Shown here in pieces: positions 1-10,861 of a stretch of 64,000 nt of DNA (positions are counted from its first letter, which is position 1; each line of letters starts with the position of its first letter). This DNA comes from Tridacna crocea. Taxonomy: Eukaryota; Mollusca; Bivalvia; Cardiida; Cardiidae. Below the pieces are notes generated by a model. It ran no database searches, was not told the origin of the DNA, and saw only the letters and a list, made by a program, of their open reading frames with translations. Position numbers and translations under genes: made by a program. The stretch lies in the NCBI GenBank assembly GCA_943736015.1, contig OX031061.1, positions 15,013,290 through 15,077,289 on the forward strand. Reading direction: 5' to 3'.

Positions 1-184
1 CATGTTATAGATAGAGCGATTCTACCTTATGGTTCAAAGGAGCTTTATAGTCTATATTGATCTATGTCATTACGACTTGTTTGGTATAACGTACCAAACG
101 ATTCATTATAATCAGTGATTACAGGAATTTTCTCGTTTTCCCGCAATACTTTCAACAGACATGTATATATCTCTGAGTAATATA

Positions 185-265
185 TTATAAGTTGTACGGT
201 CAAGTGGCCGGGGACTTAGAAATTTGTTCACGGTTGAGGGAATTATGTTTCGAACTCGCCCGACC
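185..265 (+). repeat. tRNA-like SINE head with closing stem
   Basis: An A-box-like stretch (aagtggccggg) and a B-box-like stretch (gtttcgaactc) are about 45 bases apart, bounded by a perfect 10 bp inverted repeat (ttgtacggtc / gaccgtacaa). The spacing fits a tRNA-derived SINE head or a decayed tRNA pseudogene. No intact cloverleaf could be drawn. Confidence 0.4.
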
Positions 266-338
266 GTACAACAAATTTATCATAGTGCAAAGTTTTACCA
301 TTCCAACGTTTGTTAAATGAATTTAACCTGTTTTTTTT

Positions 339-567
339 TTAACCCTTTCCCAAACAATCCCTGGTTTTTACGGGTCAGGAGTAAAAGCCTTTTGAAAACA
401 TTGTGGGAAAAGAAGCCAATGCTGGTAACCAGTATTTTCTCCTTTTCCCACAATGTTTTCTTCCCTATCATATAGAAAAATCATCTTTTTAGCAACTGTT
501 AATTTGTCATCTGCAAAATGCTTACAATTTGGTCTGGCCCAAAATTTGCTATTTGGGAAAGGGTTAA
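339..567 (+). mobile_element. Hairpin MITE, piggyBac-like, complete copy
   Basis: Reference copy for the family. TTAA lies at both ends (339-342, 564-567). Inside are inverted termini starting CCCTTTCCCAAA and ending TTTGGGAAAGGG. The centre is a hairpin of arms …cattgtgggaaaa…/…ttttcccacaatg… around gctggtaaccagt. Orientation '+' here means the aatccctgg end is on the left and the tctgcaaatgctt…ccagtctaaaatt half on the right. There is no coding capacity. TTAA targets with CCC…GGG ends are the hallmark of piggyBac elements; assignment of this nonautonomous family is inference. Confidence 0.85.
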
Positions 568-1504
568 ATGAGTACGCTGACGAAGTAGAGTTTCCCTTCT
601 GAGTGCCCAAATTCAATGAAAGCTGACGTCACTGGGAACTAACCTCATTGAAACCTTAGTATTACGTGCTAAAACGAGCAGATTGTCGCATATCTTGATG
701 TTAATCTTGATCGCAGGCGCCATTTTGAATGTTGTGTTGATATTGTAGTAATGTATACGAGGCTCCCGAAAGGAATAATGCTTTTGCATTGGTTTTGACA
801 CTGTATATGATGTTTATGTTCGGGAAAATTAATAGATAAAGTAACGAGTCTAGCAAAATGTTAACATGTTTGAAGTTTTTATAAAATTTAACCACAAAAG
901 CCAACAAATATCAGATTCTTTGTATTTCATACGATATGTCACAAATGATAGGTCAAAATATGTAAAACCGTTAATGCGCTTGCGGTAATTTCCACGAACA
1001 AAAAAAAAACATTGGCTTCTCCGAAACCAACCAAGTTTGCAATTTTGAAGAAATTCAGACAGTTTATGAAATGAACTAAATCAAATATGAAGGGGCTGTT
1101 GACCCAAGTGGCAAATTGACATACGGGGGATTTTGTCCTATAAAGTTACTATCCTGGGACAGGAAAATTTTTATTCAGTGAAACAGTGGTGCAAATTTAG
1201 GTTATACGTGTAATTGTAGCCCCTAGCAGTTTTAAGACAAAAGTTTTCGATTAATTAAAATTCCTATTTATTGCAGACGACAAGCAAAATGTGGCTTTAA
1301 CGATGGGATTTGTCTCTTGAAGGGAAGACATCATTGCAGAACAAAGAATAAAGTGTTAGATACCCGAACCTTCTCCCTTTCCTACAATGTTTTCAAACGT
1401 TTGACCTCTCCTTCCCCCCCCCCCCCCAACACTTCCGCAGGTTCGTTAAACACGAAATTATTTGATGTATGGTTATGGCCTTGGTTTCGCCAACAACAAC
1501 TGCC
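568..1504. other. Upstream noncoding stretch
   Basis: No gene is seen. It holds a half-copy of the hairpin MITE near 1366-1412 (one arm, ending in tttcaaacg) and a C tract at 1419-1429. The rest is unique-looking AT-rich DNA. Confidence 0.6.
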
Positions 1505-1734
1505 TTAACCCTTTACTCCATAGATACTCATTTTGACGTATCAACAACAGACAGCTTTTGAAAACATTGAGGGAAAAGGAGAAATTGCTCGTAACGAGCA
1601 ATTTCTCCTTTTCCCACAATGTTTTCCATTCAATCGGATGGTGGTATCCTCATTTGTCCATATTTTTGACATCATATCTTTATTTGCTGCTGAAATGGGA
1701 GAGCCTTAAATTAACATATCAGGTAAAGGGTTAA
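1505..1734 (+). mobile_element. Hairpin MITE, second subfamily (centre GCTCGTAACGAGC)
   Basis: TTAA ends at 1505-1508 and 1731-1734 with CCCTTTACTCC / GGTAAAGGG termini. The hairpin arms match the first subfamily, but the loop is ctcgtaacgag and the flanks (atagatactcat…, …catatctttatttgctgc) differ. Near-identical flanks recur at 60091-60300. Confidence 0.8.
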
Positions 1735-1798
1735 AAAAACAAGGTCAAGGACGTACCTCCATTTACATGACTGTCATTCACCTCCTTTCCATACGACA

Positions 1799-1862
1799 CC
1801 AGAAGCTTTTGTGGACTGTGTCAGACTGCACGGAACGTGTAGTCTGATCTTTGATCTACAAT
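1799..1862. repeat. Palindrome family 'gatcagactgcac…'
   Basis: Imperfect inverted repeat around cagactgcacggaacgtgtagtctg. Related palindromes lie near 2505-2580, 7020-7090, 24008-24085, 32265-32325, 37495-37572 and 52735-52800, so this is a dispersed foldback family. Confidence 0.65.
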
Positions 1863-1965
1863 TTTCACTGTTATATTCTAAACTGTGAACCATACGTCTC
1901 TTGATCTAATAGATAAAATGAATTTTTAGTCTTTAAGAAAATGCAAGTTTTCAGTAGTGGAAGAG

Positions 1966-2405
1966 TTAACTCTTTCCTCGGCGACAAAATTTTAGACTCT
2001 ACAAAGTTTTGTCGTATTTGCAAACAGCACATTCAACGTGGCTAAAATGATGCTGTTGAACTTTTCACGGGCAAAGGTAGAAAACATGGGTAACCAGCAT
2101 TTTTCCCTTCACCACAATGTTTTCAAAAGCCCTTTCCATCAGAATCGTTAAAACGAGAAATATTTGGTAAAGGAGTAACTCTTTACCAGGTGACAAAATG
2201 TTAGACTGATCCGAATTAAAAACAGGTGCTGACAACAATTTAAATGTGGCTCAAAAGAAGAAAATTGGAATAGAAAGGGTAGAAAACAGTGTGGGAAAAG
2301 GAGAAAATGCTGGTTACCAGCATTTTCTCCTTTTTCCACGATGTTTTCCAAAGGCCATCTTCTTCAAGGTCGTTAAAACTGGAATCTGTACGGTATAGGG
2401 TAGAA
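1966..2405 (-). mobile_element. Two hairpin MITE copies in a row
   Basis: The first (1966-2177) has a TTAA start and a damaged hairpin. The second begins at about 2174, where the first ends in gtaa, and has an intact hairpin at about 2286-2346 (ggttacc centre). Its right end is eroded near 2405. Confidence 0.75.
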
Positions 2406-2504
2406 GGGGAAAATATACACAGCCGACATAAAAAGATCAGAAAAATATACATGTACACAGAAATTGCCATTTTAAGATTGTTGATGTCCATACGGTTTCA
2501 GGAA

Positions 2505-2585
2505 AGCTGAGAGTGTGGATCAAAGATCAGAGTGCACGATTGTTGCATTCTGATCTTGATCTACACAGTCCGCAAAGGCAAGTCG
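2505..2585. repeat. Palindrome of the 'gatcagactgcac' family
   Basis: Arms gtggatcaaagatcagagtgca and its near complement ending tgatctacac pair around a short loop. Diverged copy of the 1799-1862 family. Confidence 0.6.
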
Positions 2586-2845
2586 TGTGACGAAAAGGCA
2601 CTTGAAGGGTTAACAAGCAATAAAAACATCACGGAGCGTGATAAATTAACGCCATATTTACCTTCACAACAGCTTTTTTTCCCCTTCAACATGACTGATC
2701 CGTGACAAAATATGACCTGTTTACAAGACTGAAAGAAACTACGATTCATCAGAAAGTCGTGCATTATTCAAATTTTATTTACGTGTTGTGCCAACCTGAC
2801 CTATATATGAATCAAGTTCTGTGAAAAGATGGTCTCATACGTCTG

Positions 2846-4437
2846 CAAAAACGTTTTGACTCTGGTCAGCCTGCGCCCACTACAAAAAGTTTCGACTCTG
2901 GTCAGCCTGCGCCCACTACAAAAAAGTTTCCACTCTGGTCAGCCGGCGCCCGCTACAAAAACGTTTCCACTCTGGTCAGCCGGCGCCCGCTACAAAAACG
3001 TTTCGACTCTGGTCAGCCGGCGCCCGCTACAAAAAAGTTTCCACTCTGGTCAGCCGGCGCCCGCAACAAAAAAGTTTCCACTCTGGTCAGCCGTCGCCCG
3101 CTACAAAAAAAGTTTCCACTCTGGTCAGCCGGCGCCCGCTACAAAAAGTTTCCACTCTGGTCAGCTGGCGCCCACTACTGGCGCCGGCTACAAAAAGTTT
3201 CGACTCTGGTCAGCCTGCGCCCACTACAAAAAGTTTCGACTCTGGTCAGCTGGCGCCCACTACATAAGTTTCGACTCTGGTCAGCCTGCGCCCTCTACAA
3301 AAAGTTTCGACTCTGGTCAGCTGGCGCCCACAACAAAAAGTTTCGACTCTGGTCAGCTGGCGCCCACTACAAAAGTTTTGACTCTGGTCAGCCTGCGCCC
3401 ACTACAAAAAGTTTCGACTCTGGTCAGCCTGCGCCCACTACAAAAGTTTCCACTCTGGTCAGCTGGTGCCCACTACAAAAAGTTTCGACTCTGGTCAGCT
3501 GGCGCCCACTACAAAAAGTTTCGACTCTAGTCAGCCTGCGCCCACTACAAAAAGTTTCGACTCTGGTCAGCCTGCGCCCACTACAAAAAGTTTCGACTCT
3601 GGTCAGCCTGCGCCCACTACAAAAAGTTTCGACTCTGGTCAGCTGGCGCCCACTACATAAGTTTCGACTCTGGTCAGCCTGCGCCCTCTACAAAAAGTTT
3701 CGACTCTGGTCAGCTGGCGCCCACAACAAAAAGTTTCGACTCTGGTCAGCTGGCGCCCACTACAAAAGTTTTGACTCTGGTCAGCCTGCGCCCACTACAA
3801 AAAGTTTCGACTCTGGTCAGCCTGCGCCCACTACAAAAGTTTCCACTCTGGTCAGCTGGTGCCCACTACAAAAAGTTTCGACTCTGGTCAGCCTGCGCCC
3901 ACTACAAAAGTTTCGACTCTGGTCAGCTGGCGCCCACTACAAAAAGTTTCGACTCTAGTCAGCCTGCGCCCACTACAAAAAGTTTCGACTCTGGTCAGCC
4001 TGCGCCCACTACAAAAAGTTTCGACTCTGGTCAGCCTGCGCCCACTACAAAAAGTTTCGACTCTGGTCAGCCGGCGCCCACTACAAAAGTTTTGACTCTG
4101 GTCAGCCTGCGCCCACTACAAAAGTTTCGACTCTGGTCAACTTGCGCCCTCTACAAAAAGTTTCAACTCTGGTCAGCTGGCGCCCACTACAAAAAGTTTT
4201 GACCCTGGTTAGCCTGCGCCCTCTACAAAAAGTTTCGACTCTGGTCAGCCTGCGCCCTCTACAAAAAGTTTCGACTCAGGTCAGCCTGCACCCACTGCAA
4301 AAAGTTTCGACTCTTGTCTGCTGGCGCCCACTACAAAAGTTTTGACCCTGGTCAGCCTGCGCCCTCTACAAAAACTTTCGACTCTGGTCAGCCTGCGCCC
4401 TCTACAAAAAGTTTCGACTCTGGTCAGCCTGCACCCA
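2846..4437 (+). repeat. 36-bp minisatellite, array A (~44 units)
   Basis: Direct repeats of a 35-36 bp unit read gtttcgactctggtcagc, then ctgcgcccactacaaaaa. A 36 bp unit encodes 12 residues (KSFDSGQPAPTT in one frame, SLRPLQKVSTLV in another). Units with four rather than five A's are 35 bp and shift the frame, so long but frame-hopping open stretches arise. There is no start context, splice signal or family match, so it is not a gene. Units fall into CTGG/CCGG/TCGC variants that cluster (CCGG types 2940-3150). The array resumes at 7659. Confidence 0.9.
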
Positions 4438-4544
4438 CATAGCCAACTTTCGCGGACATGGAAAAATCGATATCGGCCAATTTTACCTACATTTTTTTAT
4501 ATAGAATTATGAAGGGCCTAGGTAAATAAACGCTTATAACTTCA

Positions 4545-4870
4545 TCAATTTTCAGAATTGAAAATTATCTCAAGTGAGGTAAGAAAATTCAATTTATTCT
4601 CTTTCAAATGAACTTAGTTTGAAAAAAATCGAAAAAGAAACTTTTGGTCCTTTTTTAACTTAAAAATTGTGGGTATGGTTTATATAGAATAAAGAGGAAA
4701 AACGCATTTTCCGAGGTCAAAAACTGTAATATTTGTTTAATTTTCTTTCTTTGTGTTGAAAAGTCAAAATTATCTCAAGTGGAGTGAGTTACTTTATTCA
4801 TTTCTCTTTCAAATGATATAATTTTGAGGCGTTTAAAAAAATAAACTTTTGGTCCTTTTTACAGTTTTTT
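4545..4870 (+). repeat. Two diverged ~110-bp direct repeats
   Basis: 4553-4665 and 4755-4865 share aaaattatctcaagtg, tctctttcaaatga and aacttttggtccttttt in the same order. They lie just inside the left inverted end of the 3.2 kb segment. Confidence 0.7.
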
Positions 4871-6300
4871 AATGCCACTATTCTATTTTTTTCTTTTTCC
4901 GTGAACGTTCGGATTATGCCGGACTTTGCCGATATTGGCCGAGTCTTACTGTTAGATAAGCCAGCTGGGTATCTTTATTGTGTTACGTAATGTTTCATTG
5001 ACAAACGGACCCCCTGCTATGTTTATGATATACATGTATACACATGATTATAAACTGGAATTTATACCCGGGTTGTTTTCAGATCGAATACCGTTTGATC
5101 CTGACAGAAAGAATCCTTAAGATGTTTTATTATGTATCCTATTTATCTAAAAGACCAGAATTTAATACTTATGACATTATTTCCTTTTACAATGATTAAG
5201 ATTGACATATGAAATACGAAAATGTATGTTTGATGGTTTTTTCAACTTTTCAGCTTTTAAGAAATTAATGCCTTATAGTTTTTTTTTTTTTTTTTTCTGG
5301 CGACAGCTCACAAACTCATGTGTCCTTGCTTTTTTCACATCGGTCTTTAATCTGTCGTATCACATAGAAGGCCTTGAAAACGCTGAAGAAAAAGATTTCA
5401 AAGATGGTTGCCAACATTTTCTCATTTTCTTATACTATTTTTAACTCAATAAAAGATAAGTTCCACTTTTTCCATGCTTTATTTGTCTTAAGAAAATTAC
5501 TTCATTTTGAACAAGTCTGAAATTTTGTCTTTTGGTAAAGATTCAAATAACAAGCTTAACCTGTTACTGTATAAATGCGGCATCTAACGACCCTGCTGTT
5601 GATTCTTTAGGATAAAATATGGAAACAGGCGCATTATCTTTTTACAAGTTATCTTCTACTTTTCAAACATTGTTGTCTACATCACGCAATCGGTTTCTCC
5701 TGCAAAGAGTATTTACCATTCAAAGAATGACAACACTAGATCAAAATTGACAACTTTTCTTTAACATAAATCAAATAGTTTCTCCCTTCTTTCAAATGTC
5801 TCCCCCCTTTAACATCTTTAATATTTTAATTGTTCATTGGAAGAATTAGCCTAAACAATAAGGTTCTTCCATCTTTAAAACGATGCAACCTGCAAAAAGC
5901 ATAACCGCTATGAGTGAATAAAAGATGGGGAAAAAAATGACATAGACCATGCATGTACACGGAAATGGGAATAATACAAGCTACTTCTCCTTTACCAGTA
6001 ACTTAAAAAGTTACCTGCTGCATAATCATTATTTATTATTTCAAGAGATAGTACTCAATCAACCTTGTATTAAGAATGATCTACATGTATCTTGGTTTGA
6101 AACCGGTTTTTAACACAGCTTGCTGGTGAATTCTACTGATGATTAGTTGAAATGACACCATACATAACTTTTTTAGAGGAAGAAATACCTTTTTATCTTT
6201 ATCATGCCTGTAAGCGGTGCTACAGTGTAAACAAATGCAACATCCCTCATTAAGCCAAAATACAAATCGGCGCCACACAGTACATGGAGTAATGGTTCTG
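4871..6300. other. AT-rich noncoding stretch
   Basis: No gene, splice pair or recognised repeat beyond a 19-T tract near 5280. Frames are short and without family resemblance. Confidence 0.5.
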
Positions 6301-6524
6301 AGCAGCCAGTGAAATTATTTTATGTGCTATAACAGTTTTATTTCTCCGCCTTCTCAACAAATCGTAGAAAGCAGAAATTATAAAAATCAAAACCATCAAA
6401 CCACACATGCACACAAAAGACAAAGTTCACCCAATCAAGATATAACCATTAGCTATTTACTAAACGACAAAATATATTATGATTCTGTTTTTTTTTTTTT
6501 CAAGTTGAAAGAACTTACAGACGA

Positions 6525-6910
6525 AAAATACCCTTTCGAAAGGGTAGAAAACACTGTGGGAATCGTAGAAAACATGTTATATACGATCCCTAGGGAAAAT
6601 GAGAAATTGCCCACCTCAAGTATTTTCTCCTTTCCGTGCTTGCTTTTTCAGGGTCGGATTGGTCTTTCTTTCTCAGGGTCGGATAGGTCATGTAACTGCC
6701 ACATAAAGCAAATCTTCTCATCAAAAAACCGAATGACAAAATTTTGGACACTACCAAGTTAAAAACATATGCAGACAACAAAATAAATGCAACTCAAATG
6801 ATAATGTCTGTCCTTGAAAAGGTAGACCATTTTAGGAACAGGAGAAAATTTTCTCCCTCTCCGGCAAAGTTTACAAAAGCCTTTTCTCTCAGGTCCGTTA
6901 GATTGCTGTA
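6525..6910. mobile_element. Two decayed hairpin MITE copies
   Basis: 6525-6680 keeps gggtagaaaacactgtggg and tattttctccttt, with an extra aatcgtagaaaacatg segment between the arms. 6720-6905 keeps the right-hand half (gacaaaattttggacact…, …gcagacaacaaaat) and tttctcaggtccgtta. Both lack clean TTAA ends. Confidence 0.55.
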
Positions 6911-7658
6911 GTGTTAAACTAGTATTCTCAAAACGCCGAATTTTCTGCTGAATTCAACTTGTTGATTTTGCCATGAATATCAAAGATTTTTTTTCTAACC
7001 AAAATAATTTTCGACATATAGAATCGATCAGGTCCAAGATCAGACAGCTTGTTTTGTGCAGCCTGTTATAAATCTACAATGTCAGCAAAAGTGCATTTGA
7101 ACGGATTAGATTTCAGGATTAGACTACAAAAAGTGCATTTGTCGAGAGCAGTTTTAGGACCAATCAGTTTATGTCTCAGAGAATCAAAACTTAACCCTTA
7201 ATCCGAGGATAAATGAATTACAAACCGACAAATAATGCTGAAACATAACAATTTCATTGTTCTTTTCTCAAGAAAAATCTCGCTTTATCAGGAGGTGTTG
7301 TTCCAATATGCTGTTGAGTCTAATAAGGGTGCGCATTATGTGCAGTCTGATACTGATATTCAAGAGCCACACTGTGCTGTTCCAGACAAAGGGTTTAGGT
7401 TAAATCAGAAAAAAAATGCCAGGACAGATATATCGTCTAGGCAAGGATTGTGAATTTGAAGCAGGCCACTGTTACGTAATATTACGGTTCTCTTATCTTT
7501 TATCGCTGCAGGCTATTGAATATCGATTACTTGTATACACGATGTAAGTTCGCTAAACTCCGGAAACTCCCGGACCTTTACGTATGATATCGATTTTTTT
7601 CATCGATTTGTTGATATGCAAGACTGCTGATAAGGCATGTCCGTGAAAGTTGGCTATG

Positions 7659-7945
7659 CTACAAAAAGTTTCGACTCAGGTCCCCCTGCGCTTCCTACAA
7701 AAAGTTTCGACTCTGCTCAGCCTGCTCCCACTACAAAAAGTTTCGACTCGGTCAGCCTGTGCCCACTACAAAAAGTTTCGACTCTGGTCAGCTGGCACAC
7801 ACTACAAAAAGTTTCCACTCTGGTCAGCCTGCGCCCACTACAAAAAGTTTCGACTCTGGTCTGCCTGTGCCCACTACAAAAAGTTTCCACTCTGGTCAGC
7901 CTGCGCAGTGGCCGCAGGCTGACCAGAGTCGAAATTTTTTGCTAC
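7659..7945 (+). repeat. 36-bp minisatellite, array B, with terminal inverted unit
   Basis: Seven further 35-36 bp units in the same direction as array A. The last unit is followed by an inverted partial unit: arms 7889-7904 and 7914-7929 form a perfect hairpin (actctggtcagcctgc / gcaggctgaccagagt), and the inverted unit continues to ttttttgcta. The whole end resembles the solitary palindrome at 12615-12682. Confidence 0.85.
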
Positions 7946-8015
7946 TGGTCACTTTTCTGCATGTCTAAGGACCAGTTCGTCCCATGATGCAATTGTTTGT
8001 CAGACAAACTACATT

Positions 8016-8112
8016 TTAGCTCACATGAGAACGAAGTGCTCAAGGTGAGCTTTTGTGATCATGCCGTGTTCGGCGAACGTCGCGTGTCGTCCGTCGTCAA
8101 CTTTTACCTTGT
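8016..8112 (-). repeat. Inverted solo end of the 145-bp-satellite element
   Basis: Reverse complement of the right end of the element at 53084-55152: agctcac…cgaagtgctcaaggtgagc, tgtgatcatgccgtgt, then a cgtcgcgtgtcgtccgtcgtc tract leading to caactttta. It lies about 150 bp before the MCT exon carrying the start codon. Confidence 0.7.
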
Positions 8113-8261
8113 GTCACAGTTAAATGTTTTACAAATCAAACCGAGCGTACATCCAATGTCTACCACGCTTTAAAACCCGCGGCTAGAGGGTTCTTGCAGA
8201 CGATTTATATGCTAGTTTAGTCGAGCCTTAAAGCCCTGACAACTTTGACTTTTCTTTACAG

Positions 8262-8576
8262 GTGCTGTTAGAGAGAGACGTGTTCTGTGACTGCCTACCC
8301 GCGTTAGAAAGCTGAAAGAAATGCAAAAGAAGCCTCGTCGGGAAGAGAAGTCGTATGAAAGTAGTTCCAGCAGTTCAAGTTCCTACCCTGATAACGCCCC
8401 AGACGGCGGCTGGGGCTGGATGGTGTGCTTCGGTTCATTCCTTATTAATTTCATCATCGACGGAACTATGTTTTCATTCGGCATACTTCTATTGGAGCTC
8501 TTGACATACTTTGGCGAAGGAAAGGCAAAGACAGCCTGGATCGGATCAGCACAACTTGGTATGAGTATGGTCATGG
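8262..8576 (+). CDS. MCT exon with 5' UTR end, start codon and TM1-TM2
   Basis: A pyrimidine-rich acceptor (tttctttacag) ends at 8261, so at least one upstream noncoding exon is expected; it was not located. 8262-8320 is 5' UTR with TGA in frame at 8288-8290. Coding starts at 8321. The cytosolic N-terminus is basic and then has eight serines (residues 14-21) before the SLC16 TM1 signature. The donor is atgg|gtaagt at 8576/8577, phase 1. Confidence 0.9.
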
Positions 8577-10821
8577 GTAAGTTACGAAACTTTTTTTTTT
8601 TTTAAACTAGAAAAGCAAACATGTAACTCTTCCAAACGATATAATTTTAGACGTGTCCAAATTGGAAGCATTTCAAGACAACACAATTAATTTGACTAAG
8701 AAAAAATAAATTTTGTTTTAGGAAGAAAAGAAAACATTGTGGGAAAAAGAGAAAATGCTGAATATCAGCATTTTCTCCTTTTCCCACAATGTTTTCAGAA
8801 GGCGTCTTTCTCAGGGTCGTGAAAGCCAGGGTTTGTTTGGGAAAGGGTTAAAGCCATTTTGATGCCAATAGATGCCAGTACGTAAAAAAAAAAAATGCAA
8901 TCATAGAGTTTATTCGTTACATGTTTTTAGCCATGGATGGAAATATAAATAGTGAAAAAGTTAGTTTTGAACAAAATATAATAAGGCATGTCAAAATATC
9001 TGTGTTTAGGGTTTCGGCCCGGGATGGTGTAGGTAGATTAAGTATGGATTTTTTCCCAGAAACTTTTTACAGGGATTATGTACCGAAGCTACACCTAAAT
9101 ATTTTTCCTTTATTTTCAATGTTAGCGTAAAAAAAGTTTAGGATCCGTAGCATTTTCTAGGTAGGCTCAGGAAACCCTAAACACAGATAGTGATATGCCC
9201 ATTAATAATTCGATATGGAATATGGAAAATCTGCAAATAGAAAATTCGTAAGAAATCACTTCCTATAAAAAAAATAATTCTAAGAAAAATGCTTACCCCC
9301 CAAAAAAAGAATATATATATACTCCAACTGTTGGCCTTTTAGTTAATAACAAACACTCAAGTCTTTACCAAAAGGCAATAACTTTGGTTTGTCCCAAGCC
9401 AATGTATTTGCAGACGGCAACCCAAATGCTACCAGAGTGGTGAAAAATGTCTGACAGAACTTTGCTCTTTTACTATAGAGTTTTCAAAAAGCTTTCTTTC
9501 TAGAATACGCCAACATAAGTGCAATATCATCATTTTAGAACGCCTCATTCCGGGAGCCAAGGTTACGATCACTACATGGATGTCTGCTTATCGCATCATG
9601 TGTATTCGTAAGCGGTTTGTAAAACGATATTTTATTGGCTTTTAGAAATATGGTGTAAAGGGGGTAATAACCAGCATCCAATAGAGGGCGCATCGCAGGA
9701 ATCTCGAAATCGGGCTCAATCAGCCAAAGTAAGTTACACGTAGTGATCGTAACCTTGGCTCCCGAAGATGATCAAAGGTGAGTCGAATGGTTAAGTTTTG
9801 TTTCCGCTTAGAGGTTAGCTTTCTACCCATATCGTTCTGGTAAGAGGTATACACGATAATTTGTTGCATGGCAGTAATGCCCATTCCCGACAACACGTGC
9901 GTGTAAAACGGGTATTCGATGAATTCGTGGATTTTTGTGGTCAAAACCACATTTCTTGATATTTTAAGCCAAAAACTACCAACAATAGAACGAAAATATC
10001 AATAAAACTAACACAGAACAATCTTGAAGTCTTCAAAAAACTCTGAGGTAAACTATACCTAACTACAGTAAAGCGCGTTTCCGGGCTCCAATTTTCTCCC
10101 AATTTGAATGATTGTTTCGATTAAAATGAACATTCAAAATTGTGCAAAATTGGCAAAAATTGTGCACAACGCCACACGGCTAGATTATTTTCAAATGGCC
10201 ATGTCCTAAAAACATTATTGCTGTGGTATATACAGTGACTGTATTGACATTTTTTGTCTCGTCAGTACCACTTAATTTTTAACGCAAACCACACCTTTTA
10301 CAGATGTTGCGTAATTCGCAATTGAGAAAACCCATTTATTATTTTAAAGCGCTTCTGCATAAATATCAGTGCCGATTCGGAGTGCATGGTGATTATAAAA
10401 CACAGACTATCCCACCCCTTTGGGTTGTACACGTTTATACTTCCAGGTCCGTTGGTGAGTGTCTTACTGGAGAAATTCACATGTAGGCAGATAACTATCG
10501 GAGGTTCCATTTTGTCTGTCGGGACACTCGTCCTGAGTACATTCTCTCCCAGTGTAAATGTCCTCATTTTGACGTATGGCTTCATCACAGGTAAGGTCAG
10601 ATAATTCCAAACGACTTAACCATTTAACAAACAATCCTTTGAATTTAAGACCCAGAGGAAGAAGCCTTCTGAAAACATTGTGGAAAAAGGAGAACATGCG
10701 TTCAACTTGGATAAGTCTAAAATTTTGTCGTATGGTATAGAGTTTAGTGATTTTCTGCCACACAATATAAATTATATCGTTTTTAGTATGTCATTCCGAC
10801 AGTGTCTTTGGCGTGTTTCAC

Positions 10822-10861
<40 letters not shown>

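Larger units (their letters stand above)
4438..7658. mobile_element. 3.2-kb segment with terminal inverted repeats inserted in the minisatellite
   Basis: The left end (4438-4460, CATAGCCAACTTTC…) is the reverse complement of 7636-7658 with 22 of 23 matches. A second inner block (gaaaaatcgatatc at 4461-4474, inverted at 7587-7602) extends the match after a 33-base gap. Removing 4438-7658 joins gcaccca to ctacaaaaag and restores a consensus repeat unit exactly, with no target duplication. No transposase frame is inside, so it would be nonautonomous. Alternatively the ends are repeat-array edges brought together by rearrangement. Confidence 0.6.

Noticed and set aside
339..567. Hairpin MITEs as factor-independent terminators or microRNA genes
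   Set aside because: Dispersed in dozens of TTAA-flanked copies in intergenic and intronic DNA; the mobile element explanation is sufficient.
2829..4345. Long open frames through the 36-bp array as a repetitive protein gene
   Set aside because: Open in several frames because of the unit length; units of 35 bp shift the frame, and there is no start context, signal peptide, splice site or family match.
2846..4437. CRISPR array
   Set aside because: Repeats are contiguous with no unique spacers, and the genome is clearly animal.
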